Shown piece by piece: positions 42,670 through 51,903 of a stretch of DNA of 64,000 bases. Numbering within the stretch: position 1 is the first letter of the stretch; each line of letters begins with the position of its first letter. Origin of the DNA: Gammaproteobacteria bacterium (GTDB lineage: Bacteria; Pseudomonadota; Gammaproteobacteria; Ga0077536). A model generated the notes under the pieces. That model was not told the origin of the DNA, did not search any database, and was given only the letters and a program-made list of their open reading frames with translations. A program made the translations under genes and the position numbers. The stretch is from contig SHZJ01000007.1 of the NCBI GenBank assembly GCA_009692365.1, forward strand, positions 1 to 64,000. The letters are read 5' to 3'.

Positions 42670-42677
42670 GTACTAGC

Positions 42678-42704
42678 TCAAGCTTTCTCTGCGCGGGGCG
42701 ATAA
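42678..42704 (+). promoter_or_regulatory. Sigma-28 promoter for cheV
   Basis: TCAA and GGCGATAA are separated by exactly 15 bases, close to the FliA consensus TAAA-N15-GCCGATAA. The box lies 35 bases before the cheV start codon. Confidence 0.65.
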
Positions 42705-42739
42705 GGAAAACTTGAACTAGGACTACCGCGGAGCGCTTC

Positions 42740-43687
42740 ATGTCGATAATCGATAGAGTCGATCGTTTAACCCGGCTGGCCGGCCGGAATCGGCTCGAAC
42801 TGCTGTTGTTCCGTCTCACCAGCAAGCAGATTTTCGGGATCAATGTGTTCAAGGTCCGCGAGGTTCTGAAATGTCCGCCGCTGCGCCCGATTCCACATTC
42901 TCACTACCAGATGCGCGGCGTTTTTCACGCCCGCGGCCAGACCATCACCGTGATCGACCTGGCCGCCGTGCTGGGGCAGGGTGCTAGCAAGGGCACGCCC
43001 GACGAATTCGTCATCGTCACGGAATATTCCGGCCATGTGCAGGGATATCTGGTGCAGCAGGTGGTACGCATCGTCAACCTGCGCTGGGACGACATCAAGC
43101 CGCCGCCGGCCGGCATCGGCAACGCCAACTATTTAACGGCCGTCACCACTTTGGAAAATCAGTTGGTGGAAATTCTCGACGTGGAGCGCGTGCTGTCTGA
43201 AATTGTGGGCCTTGCGGTGGAGGTCTCCGAGGAACTTCTGGCGCACAATGTCCCCGACGACGACATTCCCCGTCGCATCTTTATCGCCGACGACTCCGCG
43301 GTAGCGCGCCGACAAATGATGCGCGTGATGGACCAGTTGGGCGTCGAATACGAAATCGCCGAAAATGGGCTGGCCGCGCTGGAGATGCTGAAAGCGTACG
43401 CCGCCGAAGGGCCGATCACCAAGCGCTTTGCCATGCTGCTATCGGATATTGAAATGCCCCAAATGGACGGCTACACCCTGACCAAGACGCTGAAGGCAGA
43501 CCCTGATCTAAGAGACCTTTACGTTTGTCTGCACACTTCGCTGAGCGGCAGTTTCAACGATTCGATGGCAAATTCGGTAGGCGCCAATAAGTTAGTCGCT
43601 AAATTTGAGCCCGACGACCTCGCCGCTTTGGTGATGTCCGTCGTCAACGTGGGTTCCGCGCTGACCTCGAAGGAAATCCGCGGCTAA
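42740..43687 (+). CDS. cheV: Chemotaxis coupling protein CheV
   Basis: A 315-residue protein with a CheW-like domain (residues about 15-165: LLLFRLTSKQIFGINVFKVREVL, VFHARGQTITVIDLAAVLG) and a receiver domain. The phospho-acceptor Asp is in LLSDIEMPQMDGY and the receiver lysine sits near the end in GANKLVAKF. CheV couples receptors to CheA and adapts by phosphorylation. In pseudomonads cheR follows cheV; here cheR is absent and a 726-base gap leads to flgB. Confidence 0.93.
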   Translation: MSIIDRVDRLTRLAGRNRLELLLFRLTSKQIFGINVFKVREVLKCPPLRPIPHSHYQMRGVFHARGQTITVIDLAAVLGQGASKGTPDEFVIVTEYSGHVQGYLVQQVVRIVNLRWDDIKPPPAGIGNANYLTAVTTLENQLVEILDVERVLSEIVGLAVEVSEELLAHNVPDDDIPRRIFIADDSAVARRQMMRVMDQLGVEYEIAENGLAALEMLKAYAAEGPITKRFAMLLSDIEMPQMDGYTLTKTLKADPDLRDLYVCLHTSLSGSFNDSMANSVGANKLVAKFEPDDLAALVMSVVNVGSALTSKEIRG

Positions 43688-44413
43688 GCGCGAGTTTTTG
43701 CTTGCGAGTTAACCGACGCGGCGGCGGTGGCGGTGCCGCGTGAGGCTGCGCGCAGTGACGGCTCCCACACCGCTCTAGCCAGCGTCACCAAACGCCCACC
43801 GCGGCCGGCCGCGCGCAGCCCCAACGGGCTGCGCTGGTCGGCCGGCCCACTTGCACGCGCTAAAGTGCGGCCGGCCTCTACCGAGGCCAAACTCGCCGCG
43901 CGCGCCGCGCGCAAGGCTCGCCTAGGCAATTCTTTCTAAATACTCACGCGTGTCCCACCTTGTGGCGTACCCGAGGTGGCCGGGCAGCGCGCGCGTTTGC
44001 TCGCGTTCGCGCAAAAAGCTGCTGCCACCGCAGTGGTCCCTCCGCGACGCAATCTTTAAGTGCGGGCCGATGCCAAGCAGCTAAACCAGCAGCCAGACAA
44101 GCGGTGGTGGTGTCCGACACCCACTTGGCCGCAGCACCCCACCCGCGACGGACTGCGGTGCGGGCCAGTGGCCGCGCTCGCTGGTGCGCACGCCCGTTTT
44201 GCCTAGCCGAGGCCCCGGCAGACTTGCACGGCTGGCTTGCCGCGGGGCTTGCCGCTTGCCTGCAAAGCTTGCCGCCTATTCGGCCTGATCTGGCCGCGTC
44301 GAGCCGGCAAGGCGAATAAAAAACTATTACAAAACAATTTGTTAAGTATTTTATAAGGACTTGGCACGAGTTTCGCTCTAAAGCTCGCAACGGCAAAGAC
44401 AGCAGGGGGCTTC
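43688..44413. other. Long gap between cheV and flgB
   Basis: No gene is recognisable in these 726 bases, although cheR occupies this place in related gene orders. The sequence contains several copies of CTTGCCGC/GGCAAG-like octamers between about 44230 and 44280. The last 100 bases become AT-rich (AAAAAACTATTACAAAACAATTTGTTAAGTATTTTATAAGG), probably binding sites for IHF or a sigma-54 activator such as FleQ upstream of the flgB promoter. Confidence 0.6.
44361..44377 (+). promoter_or_regulatory. Sigma-54 promoter for the flgB operon
   Basis: TTGGCACGAGTTTCGCT has the -24 GG and -12 GC elements with 10 bases between, and matches the TTGGCACG half perfectly. It is 37 bases before flgB, with an AT-rich upstream region suited to activator and IHF binding. 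Confidence 0.8.
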
Positions 44414-44815
44414 ATGTTTAATCTCGATACCGCTCTGGGCATACATCCGCAGGCCGCGCTGCTGCGCGCCCACCGGGCGGAACTCATTGCCGGCAATCTG
44501 GCGAACGCAGATACCCCGAACTATCAGGCGCGAGACTTCAATTTCAACGCCGCTCTGGAACTCGCGAGCGGCGGCAACGACATGGACCTCCAGACCACCG
44601 GCACTCAGATGGGTCGCCTGGCCCTGGGTGACGCGGGGCTAGGCGGCGTAGAACTGGAATACCGCAGCCCCACGCAAGCCTCGCTAGACCAGAATACGGT
44701 GGATGTGCAGGGTGAACGTTCGCGCTTCGTGGACAACGCCATGCGCTATGAGGCCGGTTTGCGTTTTATCGACGGTACGCTCGGCGGTCTGCTGAGCGCC
44801 ATTCGGGGAGATTAG
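44414..44815 (+). CDS. flgB: Flagellar basal body rod protein FlgB
   Basis: A 133-residue proximal rod subunit. The flagellar rod motif HRAELIAGNLANADTPNYQARDFNF is at residues about 19-43. The C-terminal VDVQGERSRFVDNAMRYEAGLRFI helix completes the coiled-coil pair used for axial stacking. It is the first gene of the rod/hook operon, directly downstream of a sigma-54 promoter, and is followed two bases later by flgC. Confidence 0.96.
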   Translation: MFNLDTALGIHPQAALLRAHRAELIAGNLANADTPNYQARDFNFNAALELASGGNDMDLQTTGTQMGRLALGDAGLGGVELEYRSPTQASLDQNTVDVQGERSRFVDNAMRYEAGLRFIDGTLGGLLSAIRGD

Positions 44816-44817
44816 AG

Positions 44818-45240
44818 ATGTCACTTTTTAGTGTGATGAACACGGCGGCCACCGCCCTTGCCGCGCAAAGCCTGCGCTTGAACACCACGGCGAGCAATCT
44901 GGCCAACGCCAACAGCACGACCAGCAGCATGGACACGACCTATCGGGCGCGCCAACCGGTGTTCGCCCCGATGTTCGACGAACTCTCCGACAGCGGCGAC
45001 GACGCTGCTGTCGGGGTGGAGGTCCAGGGCATCGTGGAGAGTCAGGCACCGTTGCGTCGCGAGTACCAACCCGGTAGTCCGATGGCCGACGCCGATGGCT
45101 ATGTGTTTATGTCGAACGTCAACGTGATCGAGGAAATGGCCAATATGATTTCCGCTTCGCGTAGCTATCAGACCAATATCGAAATCATGGATGCGGCCAA
45201 GCAAATGTTGACGCGTACCTTGTCGATCGGCCAGCAGTAA
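44818..45240 (+). CDS. flgC: Flagellar basal body rod protein FlgC
   Basis: A 140-residue rod subunit. The N-terminal SLRLNTTASNLANANSTTSSMDTTYRAR motif and the C-terminal YVFMSNVNVIEEMANMISASRSYQTNIEIMDAAKQMLTRTL helix are diagnostic. The start is set at the ATG just after the flgB stop. It works with FlgB, FlgF and FlgG to form the rod crossing the periplasm. Confidence 0.96.
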   Translation: MSLFSVMNTAATALAAQSLRLNTTASNLANANSTTSSMDTTYRARQPVFAPMFDELSDSGDDAAVGVEVQGIVESQAPLRREYQPGSPMADADGYVFMSNVNVIEEMANMISASRSYQTNIEIMDAAKQMLTRTLSIGQQ

Positions 45241-45251
45241 GGAACCAGCAC

Positions 45252-45932
45252 ATGGCAAATTCAATCGGTGGACTACCCCCAGGCCTAGAGGCTTTAAGCA
45301 ACGCGCGTCTGCAGAGCGACGACAAGAAAGCCAAGACCCTAGGCCAGGACGAATTTCTCAGGCTGATGGTCGCCCAGATGAACAATCAGGACCCCATGAA
45401 GCCCATGGACGGTGGCCAGTTTTTGAGCCAGATGGCGCAGTTCGGGACGGTGACCGGGGTCAACGATTTACAGAAATCATTCGTCACATTGGCCACGTCC
45501 CTGCAATCCAACCAAGCCTTACAGGCGTCCACCATGGTCGGCCGGCAAGTGCTGGTGGCAGGCGACAAACTAAATTTGGCGGACGGCAGCGATCCAGTCT
45601 TTGGGGTCGAACTGCAAAAGGCCGCCAGTCAAGTCAATGTGGCTATCACCGATAGCGCGGGGCAGGTGGTGCGCAATTTTTCGCTGGGCCAGACCGATGC
45701 CGGTATCCATGACTTGGCTTGGGATGGACTGGACGTGCAGGGCAATCGCCTGCCGGCGGGCCAATACACGCTGAAGGTCGACGCCACGATTGATAACAAG
45801 GTTGAGGCGGGCACCTCGCTCGTCCGAGTGCCGGTAGAGAGCGTCACCTTACCGCGCAATGGGCAAGCCCCAATGCTAAACCTAGCTGAATACGGTTCAT
45901 TGAGCATGGATGCCGTCCGCCGCGTTTTCTAA
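45252..45932 (+). CDS. flgD: Flagellar hook capping protein FlgD
   Basis: A 226-residue cap protein that guides assembly of FlgE into the hook and is later discarded. The N-terminal LGQDEFLRLMVAQMNNQDPMKPMDGGQFLSQMAQFGTVTGV motif is the FlgD hallmark. The later VRNFSLGQTDAGIHDLAWDGLDVQGNRLPAGQYTLKV block is the FlgD Ig-like domain. It follows flgC by 11 bases. Confidence 0.95.
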   Translation: MANSIGGLPPGLEALSNARLQSDDKKAKTLGQDEFLRLMVAQMNNQDPMKPMDGGQFLSQMAQFGTVTGVNDLQKSFVTLATSLQSNQALQASTMVGRQVLVAGDKLNLADGSDPVFGVELQKAASQVNVAITDSAGQVVRNFSLGQTDAGIHDLAWDGLDVQGNRLPAGQYTLKVDATIDNKVEAGTSLVRVPVESVTLPRNGQAPMLNLAEYGSLSMDAVRRVF

Positions 45933-45980
45933 GCGCGACGCATCCTCACCACGCATACCCACTTATTAGGAGAAAATATT

Positions 45981-47192
45981 ATGTCGTTCCAGTCTGCCAT
46001 CAGCGGCCTGCGTGCCTCCTCTACCGACCTCGGCGTGGTTGGCAACAACGTTGCCAACGCCAACACCACGGCTTTCAAAGCCTCCCGTGCGGAATTTTCC
46101 GATGTTTTTGCGACCACCAGTGCCGGGGTGGCGGCTACCGCCACGGGGCAGGGCGTTAACACCGCCAAAGTGGCCCAACAATTTACCCAAGGCAATATCA
46201 CCTTCACCGACAACGGCTTGGATTTGGCCATCAGCGGCAACGGCTTTTTCGTTGTTGATTCGCAGGGCGACCAGCTCTACTCGCGCGACGGCTCCTTTGG
46301 GATCGACCGCGAAGGCTACATGGTGAATGGCAATGGCCAGCGCTTAAAAGCCTTTAGCGCCGACGGCACGGGGGCGATCTCCGGTGCGCTCGAGACGCTG
46401 CGGATCACCAGCGCGAACACGGCCCCGGTTGCCACCACCAACGTGGAGTTCGGCGCTAATCTCGACTCCCAAGACACCGCGCCGTCGGTGACGCCGTTCG
46501 ACGCCACTAACAACGCAACTTTCAACAGCACGACGGCGACCACGGTGTACGATTCTTTAGGTGGCTCACACCTGCTGCAGCTTTATTTTGTGAAGACCGG
46601 GTCCGGCACGTGGGATACCAATTCGCAGATCGATGGCGCTGCGGTCGGCGCGGGCAGTCCTCTAGCCTTCAATACCTCGGGTGCATTGTCCAGTCCGTTG
46701 GGTGGTTCTGTCACCTTGCCGGCGTTCGTGCCCGTGGGCGGCGGAGCGCCGCTCAATATATCGCTCAATGTCAGCGAGATGACCCAGTACGGCGCGCCGT
46801 TTGCAGTGAATCGGGTCACCCAGGACGGCTACACGACGGGTCGTTTGTCGGGGCTCGACATCGATAAAGAGGGCATCGTTTTTGCGCGCTTCACCAACGG
46901 TCAGTCGACGGTGCAGGGTCAGGTAGCGCTGGCCAATTTCGCGAATTCTCAGGGGCTACGTTCGCTGGGCAACAATAATTGGGCGGAGTCCTTTGAGTCC
47001 GGCGCGGCGCTGATGGGTTCGCCGAGCACTGGCAGCTTCGGGCAAATTCAATCCGGGGCACTCGAAGATGCCAACATTGATCTGTCCCAAGAGCTCGTGA
47101 ATTTGATCGTCGCACAGCGCAATTTTCAGGCGAATACGCAAGTCATTCAGGCCGAAAGCGCCGTTACCCAAGCGATCCTGCAAATTTCTTAA
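45981..47192 (+). CDS. flgE: Flagellar hook protein FlgE
   Basis: A 403-residue hook subunit. It has the N-terminal axial motif (SSTDLGVVGNNVANANTTAFKASRAEF), the FlaE/FlgE domain in the middle (TTVYDSLGGSHLLQLYFVKTGSGTW) and the C-terminal ANIDLSQELVNLIVAQRNFQANTQVIQ. The length is normal for a short-hook type. A strong TTAGGAGAAA ribosome site precedes the ATG, fitting its need for high expression. Confidence 0.96.
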   Translation: MSFQSAISGLRASSTDLGVVGNNVANANTTAFKASRAEFSDVFATTSAGVAATATGQGVNTAKVAQQFTQGNITFTDNGLDLAISGNGFFVVDSQGDQLYSRDGSFGIDREGYMVNGNGQRLKAFSADGTGAISGALETLRITSANTAPVATTNVEFGANLDSQDTAPSVTPFDATNNATFNSTTATTVYDSLGGSHLLQLYFVKTGSGTWDTNSQIDGAAVGAGSPLAFNTSGALSSPLGGSVTLPAFVPVGGGAPLNISLNVSEMTQYGAPFAVNRVTQDGYTTGRLSGLDIDKEGIVFARFTNGQSTVQGQVALANFANSQGLRSLGNNNWAESFESGAALMGSPSTGSFGQIQSGALEDANIDLSQELVNLIVAQRNFQANTQVIQAESAVTQAILQIS

Positions 47193-47217
47193 CGAGCCCT
47201 GAGCCGGAGTCATCGCC

Positions 47218-47955
47218 ATGGACCGCATGATTTTTCTCGCCATGAACGCCGCCCGTCAGACCATGAACGGGCAGGCGCAGGCTGCGAACAATCTGGCCAA
47301 CGCCGGCACCACCGGCTTCAAGGCGGATTTCGAAGCCTATCGCTCAATGCCGTTGTTTGGCGATGGAGAACCCACGCGGGTGTTCTCCATGGCCGAGCGC
47401 CCCGGGGTAAATTTCAGCGCCGGCTCGATCGAAGAAACTGGCAATAACCTCGATGTTGCCATCAGCGGCGAGGGCTTCATCGCCGTGCGCACGGCCGACG
47501 GCAAAGAGGCCTACACCCGCGCCGGCGAATTCCATCTCGATGCGGCAGGGCAACTGATGACCGCTCACGGCGAGCAGGTCTTGGGCAACGGCGGTCCCAT
47601 TGCGCTGCCGCCTTTCAACAGCGTGCTCATCGGCAACGACGGCACTATTTCCATGCGCCCGTTGGGACAAGACGCCAACACGCTCGCGCAGGTCGACCGC
47701 ATCAAACTGGTGAAGCCAAACGTCGCGGATTTGCTGAAAGGCGGTGATGGCCTGTTCCGGTTGAACACCGGCTTAGAGGCGCCCATTGACGCCACTGTCG
47801 GGGTGGTGAGCGGCGCGCTAGAACACAGCAACGTGAACCCGGTAGCGGAAATGATTTCGATGATAGAGAACTCGCGCCAGTACGAACTGGCGGTTAAGGC
47901 CATGAGCACGGCGCAGACGATCGACGCCGATGGCGCGCGTCTGCTGCGCTTGTAA
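47218..47955 (+). CDS. flgF: Flagellar basal body rod protein FlgF
   Basis: A 245-residue distal rod subunit. Motifs are MIFLAMNAARQTMNGQAQAANNLANAGTTGFKADF at the N-terminus, NLDVAISGEGFIAVRTADG in the middle and SNVNPVAEMISMIENSRQYELAVKAMSTAQTID at the C-terminus. It lies between flgE and flgG as in the standard operon. Confidence 0.95.
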   Translation: MDRMIFLAMNAARQTMNGQAQAANNLANAGTTGFKADFEAYRSMPLFGDGEPTRVFSMAERPGVNFSAGSIEETGNNLDVAISGEGFIAVRTADGKEAYTRAGEFHLDAAGQLMTAHGEQVLGNGGPIALPPFNSVLIGNDGTISMRPLGQDANTLAQVDRIKLVKPNVADLLKGGDGLFRLNTGLEAPIDATVGVVSGALEHSNVNPVAEMISMIENSRQYELAVKAMSTAQTIDADGARLLRL

Positions 47956-47991
47956 GCCTGACGCTCGCAACGGACAACCTGGAGAATTTCG

Positions 47992-48777
47992 ATGGCATCC
48001 GCATTACACATTTCGCGTAGTGGTCTCGACGCGCAGCAAACTCGGCTGTCGGTCGTGTCCAATAATCTGGCCAACGTCAGCACGACCGCCTTCAAAAAAG
48101 GGCGGCCGGCTTTTGAGGATTTGCTCTATCAAACGGTTAGCCAGCCGGGTGCCAATTCCTCGCAGAATACCGAACTGCCCTCCGGCCTGATGTTGGGCTT
48201 GGGCGTGCGCACGGTGGCTACTGGCAAAATTTTCACCCAAGGCACGCTGGCCCAGACCGATAACTCGCTGGACATGGGCATTCAGGGTCGGGGTTTTTTT
48301 CAGATTCTGATGCCCGATGGTTCGACGGCCTACACCCGCGATGGGACTTTCTCTCTGAACTCGCAGGGGCAGATGGTGACCTCCTCGGGCTACACGCTGG
48401 ACCCCGCGATCACCATCCCCGCCGAGATGCAGAGTTTGACCATCGGATCGGATGGCACGGTAACTGCTTTGACGGCTGGCAGCACCACTCCCACCCAAAT
48501 CGGATCGGTGCTGTTGTCGGATTTTATCAATCCGCAGGGTTTGCAGCCGGTGGGGCAGAACCTCTACACCGAGACAGTTTCCAGCGGTAGCCCCACGCAG
48601 GGCACGCCGGGGCTAAACGGTCTGGGAACGCTGGTGCAGGGCAGTGTTGAGAGCTCCAACGTGAATCCGGTGGAGGAACTGGTGAACCTGATCGAAACCC
48701 AGCGTTCCTACGAAATGAATTCCAAGGCCATCAAGACCGAGGATGAAATGCTGCAGTTCATCGCCCAGACGCTATAA
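47992..48777 (+). CDS. flgG: Flagellar basal body rod protein FlgG
   Basis: A 261-residue distal rod subunit, about 260 residues as usual. It shows ALHISRSGLDAQQTRLSVVSNNLANVSTTAFKKGRPAFEDLLYQTV, then QTDNSLDMGIQGRGFFQILMPDG and the C-terminal SNVNPVEELVNLIETQRSYEMNSKAIKTEDEMLQ. This C-terminus is almost the FlgG consensus. It forms the outer part of the rod inside the L and P rings. Confidence 0.96.
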   Translation: MASALHISRSGLDAQQTRLSVVSNNLANVSTTAFKKGRPAFEDLLYQTVSQPGANSSQNTELPSGLMLGLGVRTVATGKIFTQGTLAQTDNSLDMGIQGRGFFQILMPDGSTAYTRDGTFSLNSQGQMVTSSGYTLDPAITIPAEMQSLTIGSDGTVTALTAGSTTPTQIGSVLLSDFINPQGLQPVGQNLYTETVSSGSPTQGTPGLNGLGTLVQGSVESSNVNPVEELVNLIETQRSYEMNSKAIKTEDEMLQFIAQTL

Positions 48778-48828
48778 GTCGAAGTCGCGAGTACTCGCCA
48801 GAAGTCAGTCAATAAGGTCGGCACGCAG

Positions 48829-49602
48829 ATGAAGCAACGTCAAAAAACCATCACTGTCCGGACGCCCCGCACTGCGCGTCACGGTTTCCCGCGGTGGCCC
48901 GCGCTCGCGTTGCTGGCTTTGGCGTTGTCTGGCTGTAACACCACGCCGGTGCGTGATCCGGAATTTGCCGCTAGCCTGCCAGCCCCGCTGGAAGTGCCGC
49001 GGGCGCGCCAAGCGGCTAGCGGGGCCATTTTTCAAGCTGGCTACGATGTGGTGTTGTTTGAGGACAGCCGGGCGCGGCGCATCGGTGACATCCTCACCAT
49101 TCAACTGATTGAAGTGACCAATGCCTCCAAGTCGCAGTCCAACGATATCAACCGCAACAGCGCGACAGAGATAGCGAACCCCACGATTTTGGGCGCCAAT
49201 CCTGCGTTTGCGCTGCCCGGCCTGCTCCCGCTGGTCGCGACCTCGGCTGCGGGCAACAACACCCTGGCAACTACGTTCGCATCCGATAACGCCTTTAAAG
49301 GCGGGAGCGGAACCGCCCAAACCAACAAACTGATCGGCGATATTTCCGTCACCATCGCCGATGTGCTACCGAACGGTAATTTGCTGGTGCGCGGCGAGAA
49401 ACGCCTCAACCTCAATTCTGGCAACGAATACGTGAAGATTTCCGGCATCGTGCGGCCGCTGGATGTGGCGGCTAACAATGTGGTGCCGTCTAGCAAAGTG
49501 GCCGACGCCACCATCATGTACAACGGCGACGGCGCAGAAGCCGATGCGGGCAAGATGGGGTGGCTGTCACGCTTCTTCGTCAGCGCTCTGTTCCCTTTCT
49601 AG
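48829..49602 (+). CDS. flgH: Flagellar L-ring lipoprotein FlgH
   Basis: A 257-residue outer-membrane lipoprotein. The lipobox is LALSGC near residue 36, behind an unusually long, arginine-rich N-region. The L-ring domain shows [30 protein letters not shown], then [31 protein letters not shown] and the final [15 protein letters not shown]. It is anchored by its lipidated Cys and forms the bushing in the outer membrane. Confidence 0.95.
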   Translation: MKQRQKTITVRTPRTARHGFPRWPALALLALALSGCNTTPVRDPEFAASLPAPLEVPRARQAASGAIFQAGYDVVLFEDSRARRIGDILTIQLIEVTNASKSQSNDINRNSATEIANPTILGANPAFALPGLLPLVATSAAGNNTLATTFASDNAFKGGSGTAQTNKLIGDISVTIADVLPNGNLLVRGEKRLNLNSGNEYVKISGIVRPLDVAANNVVPSSKVADATIMYNGDGAEADAGKMGWLSRFFVSALFPF

Positions 49603-49622
49603 GCAAGCAGCGAGTGTCAACC

Positions 49623-50732
49623 ATGTCACGTTTTCTAAGTGTTTTTTCGATCGCGCTCGTGGCTTTTTTACCCTTGGCGACGGCCCATGCTGAGCGGGTG
49701 AAAGATCTAGCCGCGGTGGCCGGCGTACGCGAGAACCAACTGGTGGGTTACGGCTTAGTAGTGGGTCTGGACGGCACGGGCGACCAAACCTCACAAACAC
49801 CGTTCACCATTCAAACCGTGCGCAATATGCTGTTGCAAATGGGCGTGACCACGCCCGAAGGCGCCAACCCCCAGCTAAAGAACGTCGCCGCGGTGATGGT
49901 GCATGCCACGCTGCCGCCGTTCTCAAAACCGGGTAACACCATCGATATCACGGTTTCCTCCATGGGCAACGCCAAGAGCCTGCGCGGCGGCAGTCTTATC
50001 ATGACGCCGCTAAAAGGTGCCGATGGCAGCATCTACGCGATAGCGCAGGGCAATCTGGTGGTGGGCGGGTTCGGCGCGCAAACCAAGGACGGCTCGAGCA
50101 TCTCCGTGAACATCCCCAGCGTCGGCCGGGTGCCCAATGGGGCTACCGTCGAGCGCGAAGTCATTACGCCGTTCCTCACCGAGAGCGCGTTGACGCTTAA
50201 TCTGCATGCCCCGGATTTCACCACCGCCACGCGCATGGCGCGGGCCATCGACGGCGTGCTGGGGGCGGGTGCCGCGCAAGCGTTAGACGCGTCCTCCGTG
50301 CGCGTGGCCACCCCGGCCAACGGTGAACAACGCGCTTCGTTTATGTCGATCGTTGAAAACATCGAGCTGGCACCGGGCGAAGCCTCGGCTCGGGTGATCG
50401 TGAATTCGCGCACCGGCACGGTGGTTATTGGTCAGAAGGTGCAGGTGAGCGCAGCGGCGGTCACCCACGGCAGCCTAACGGTGTCCATCAGCAATCAGCC
50501 CATCATCAGCCAGCCGGGTGCGCTATCCGGTGGGACGACCGTGCTGGTCCCTAATTCGCAAATTGATGTTACGCAGGAAAGAAACAAGATGTTCCTCTTT
50601 ACGCCCGGCGTGTCGCTCAACGATATCGTTGAGGCGGTCAACCGAGTGGGTGCGGCGCCGGGTGACCTCGTGGCGATCCTTGAAGCACTCAAGCAAGCCG
50701 GCGCGCTGCATGCGGAGCTCATCATCATTTAA
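49623..50732 (+). CDS. flgI: Flagellar P-ring protein FlgI
   Basis: A 369-residue periplasmic P-ring subunit. The ATG at [15 protein letters not shown] begins a signal peptide cleaved near AHA. The next segment [37 protein letters not shown] is the FlgI hallmark. The end [15 protein letters not shown] is typical. A longer frame overlaps flgH and would spoil the signal peptide. About 210 bases then separate it from flgJ. Confidence 0.96.
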   Translation: MSRFLSVFSIALVAFLPLATAHAERVKDLAAVAGVRENQLVGYGLVVGLDGTGDQTSQTPFTIQTVRNMLLQMGVTTPEGANPQLKNVAAVMVHATLPPFSKPGNTIDITVSSMGNAKSLRGGSLIMTPLKGADGSIYAIAQGNLVVGGFGAQTKDGSSISVNIPSVGRVPNGATVEREVITPFLTESALTLNLHAPDFTTATRMARAIDGVLGAGAAQALDASSVRVATPANGEQRASFMSIVENIELAPGEASARVIVNSRTGTVVIGQKVQVSAAAVTHGSLTVSISNQPIISQPGALSGGTTVLVPNSQIDVTQERNKMFLFTPGVSLNDIVEAVNRVGAAPGDLVAILEALKQAGALHAELIII

Positions 50733-50892
50733 GCTTGGTGCGCGGGTGCACTGCCGCGCCTAAATTCTTCAGGCGTGTTGAGGCGGCAAGCGGCGGCAAG
50801 CCCTTGCCGCGGTGGATCGGCCACTGCCGCCAAACTCGCTGGGCTGCGCGCTAAATCCGCCGTTTTCCTGGCGAAATTCCGCCTAATCGCCG

Positions 50893-50909
50893 TTGGCATC
50901 GTGCGTGCA
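50893..50909 (+). promoter_or_regulatory. Possible sigma-54 promoter for flgJKL
   Basis: TTGGCATCGTGCGTGCA has GG and GC exactly 10 bases apart and matches TTGGCA and TGCA of the consensus. It lies 33 bases before the flgJ start, inside the only sizeable gap within the flgB-flgL series. Confidence 0.5.
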
Positions 50910-50942
50910 TTGTCATTTGCAAAGCACAGCAACGGAGCCGCG

Positions 50943-51890
50943 ATGAACTCTGCCCCCAGCAACATTAGCCAGACCGACACCACGCGTTTCGCGGGTCTGC
51001 GCGTTCAGGCCAAGCACGATCCCGATGCCGCCTTGAAAAAAGTGGCGCGGGAGTTCGAGGGCATGTTGGTGCAAATGATGCTCAAGGCGGCGCGTCAGGC
51101 GAACCCTGAAGGCGGCTTGCTGGACAGCAACGAAACCCAAATGTACCAAGGGATGTTTGATGAGCAGGTGGCGCTGAGCATGGGACAGCAGGGCAATTTG
51201 GGGATCGAAGCCATGTTGCGCCAGCAGTTCTCCAAAAACCTGCCGCACGCGGCGGACGCCGCGGGCGAGCACTTGCAACTACCCCCGCGCCAAGATTTTC
51301 CCAGCCCGAACATGCCGCAGGGAGCGGGCGTCGAGTTAGCCCACGATGAACCGGCATTGAACCCGTGGCAGGACCGCTATCCGGCTGCTACCCCGCCGGT
51401 GGACGCCGCGGCATTGGATGCCCGCCGCCTGCTGTTCACCGACAGCCTGCGCGCGCCAGCCGCGCGCGCTGCGGCAAAACTGGGCACCAGCCCCGAGATT
51501 CTCATTGCGCAGGCGGCGCTGGAAACCGGTTGGGGCGAACACGTGATGCGGGCGGCGGACGGCCAGTCTTCCAACAATCTATTCTCGATCAAGGCGGACC
51601 GCAGTTGGGGCGGCGACACCATTTCTCAGCGCACGCTGGAATATCTCGACGGAAACCCGGTGACGGTCAACGCCGGGTTCCGGGCCTACGAGGGCGTAGG
51701 GCAGGCGTTCGACGATTACGTGAACTTCATTTCTGAGAATCCGCGCTATCAACAAGCCTTGTCCCGCGCCGCGGATCCGCGGGCCTATGTGCAGGCTTTG
51801 CAGCGCGCAGGCTATGCCACGGACCCCGATTACGCGCGCAAGATTCTGCAAATCCATGCTCAGGTGGCTGTGTCCACCGGGCGTGGCTAA
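50943..51890 (+). CDS. flgJ: Flagellar rod cap and peptidoglycan hydrolase FlgJ
   Basis: A 315-residue two-domain protein. The N-terminal rod-binding domain is visible as KVAREFEGMLVQMMLKAARQANPEGG and GNLGIEAMLRQQF. The C-terminal glucosaminidase domain (residues about 165-315) shows ILIAQAALETGWGEHVMR with the catalytic Glu, and SSNNLFSIKADRSWGG. It caps the growing rod and opens the cell wall. The ATG gives the usual short N-terminus; an upstream in-frame start would add a hydrophilic stretch with no counterpart. Confidence 0.95.
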   Translation: MNSAPSNISQTDTTRFAGLRVQAKHDPDAALKKVAREFEGMLVQMMLKAARQANPEGGLLDSNETQMYQGMFDEQVALSMGQQGNLGIEAMLRQQFSKNLPHAADAAGEHLQLPPRQDFPSPNMPQGAGVELAHDEPALNPWQDRYPAATPPVDAAALDARRLLFTDSLRAPAARAAAKLGTSPEILIAQAALETGWGEHVMRAADGQSSNNLFSIKADRSWGGDTISQRTLEYLDGNPVTVNAGFRAYEGVGQAFDDYVNFISENPRYQQALSRAADPRAYVQALQRAGYATDPDYARKILQIHAQVAVSTGRG

Positions 51891-51903
51891 GGAGTAGACG
51901 ACC

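Noticed and set aside
43727..43939. Small Arg/Ala-rich open frames after cheV
   Set aside because: No ribosome site, no recognisable domain, and mirrored open frames on the other strand.
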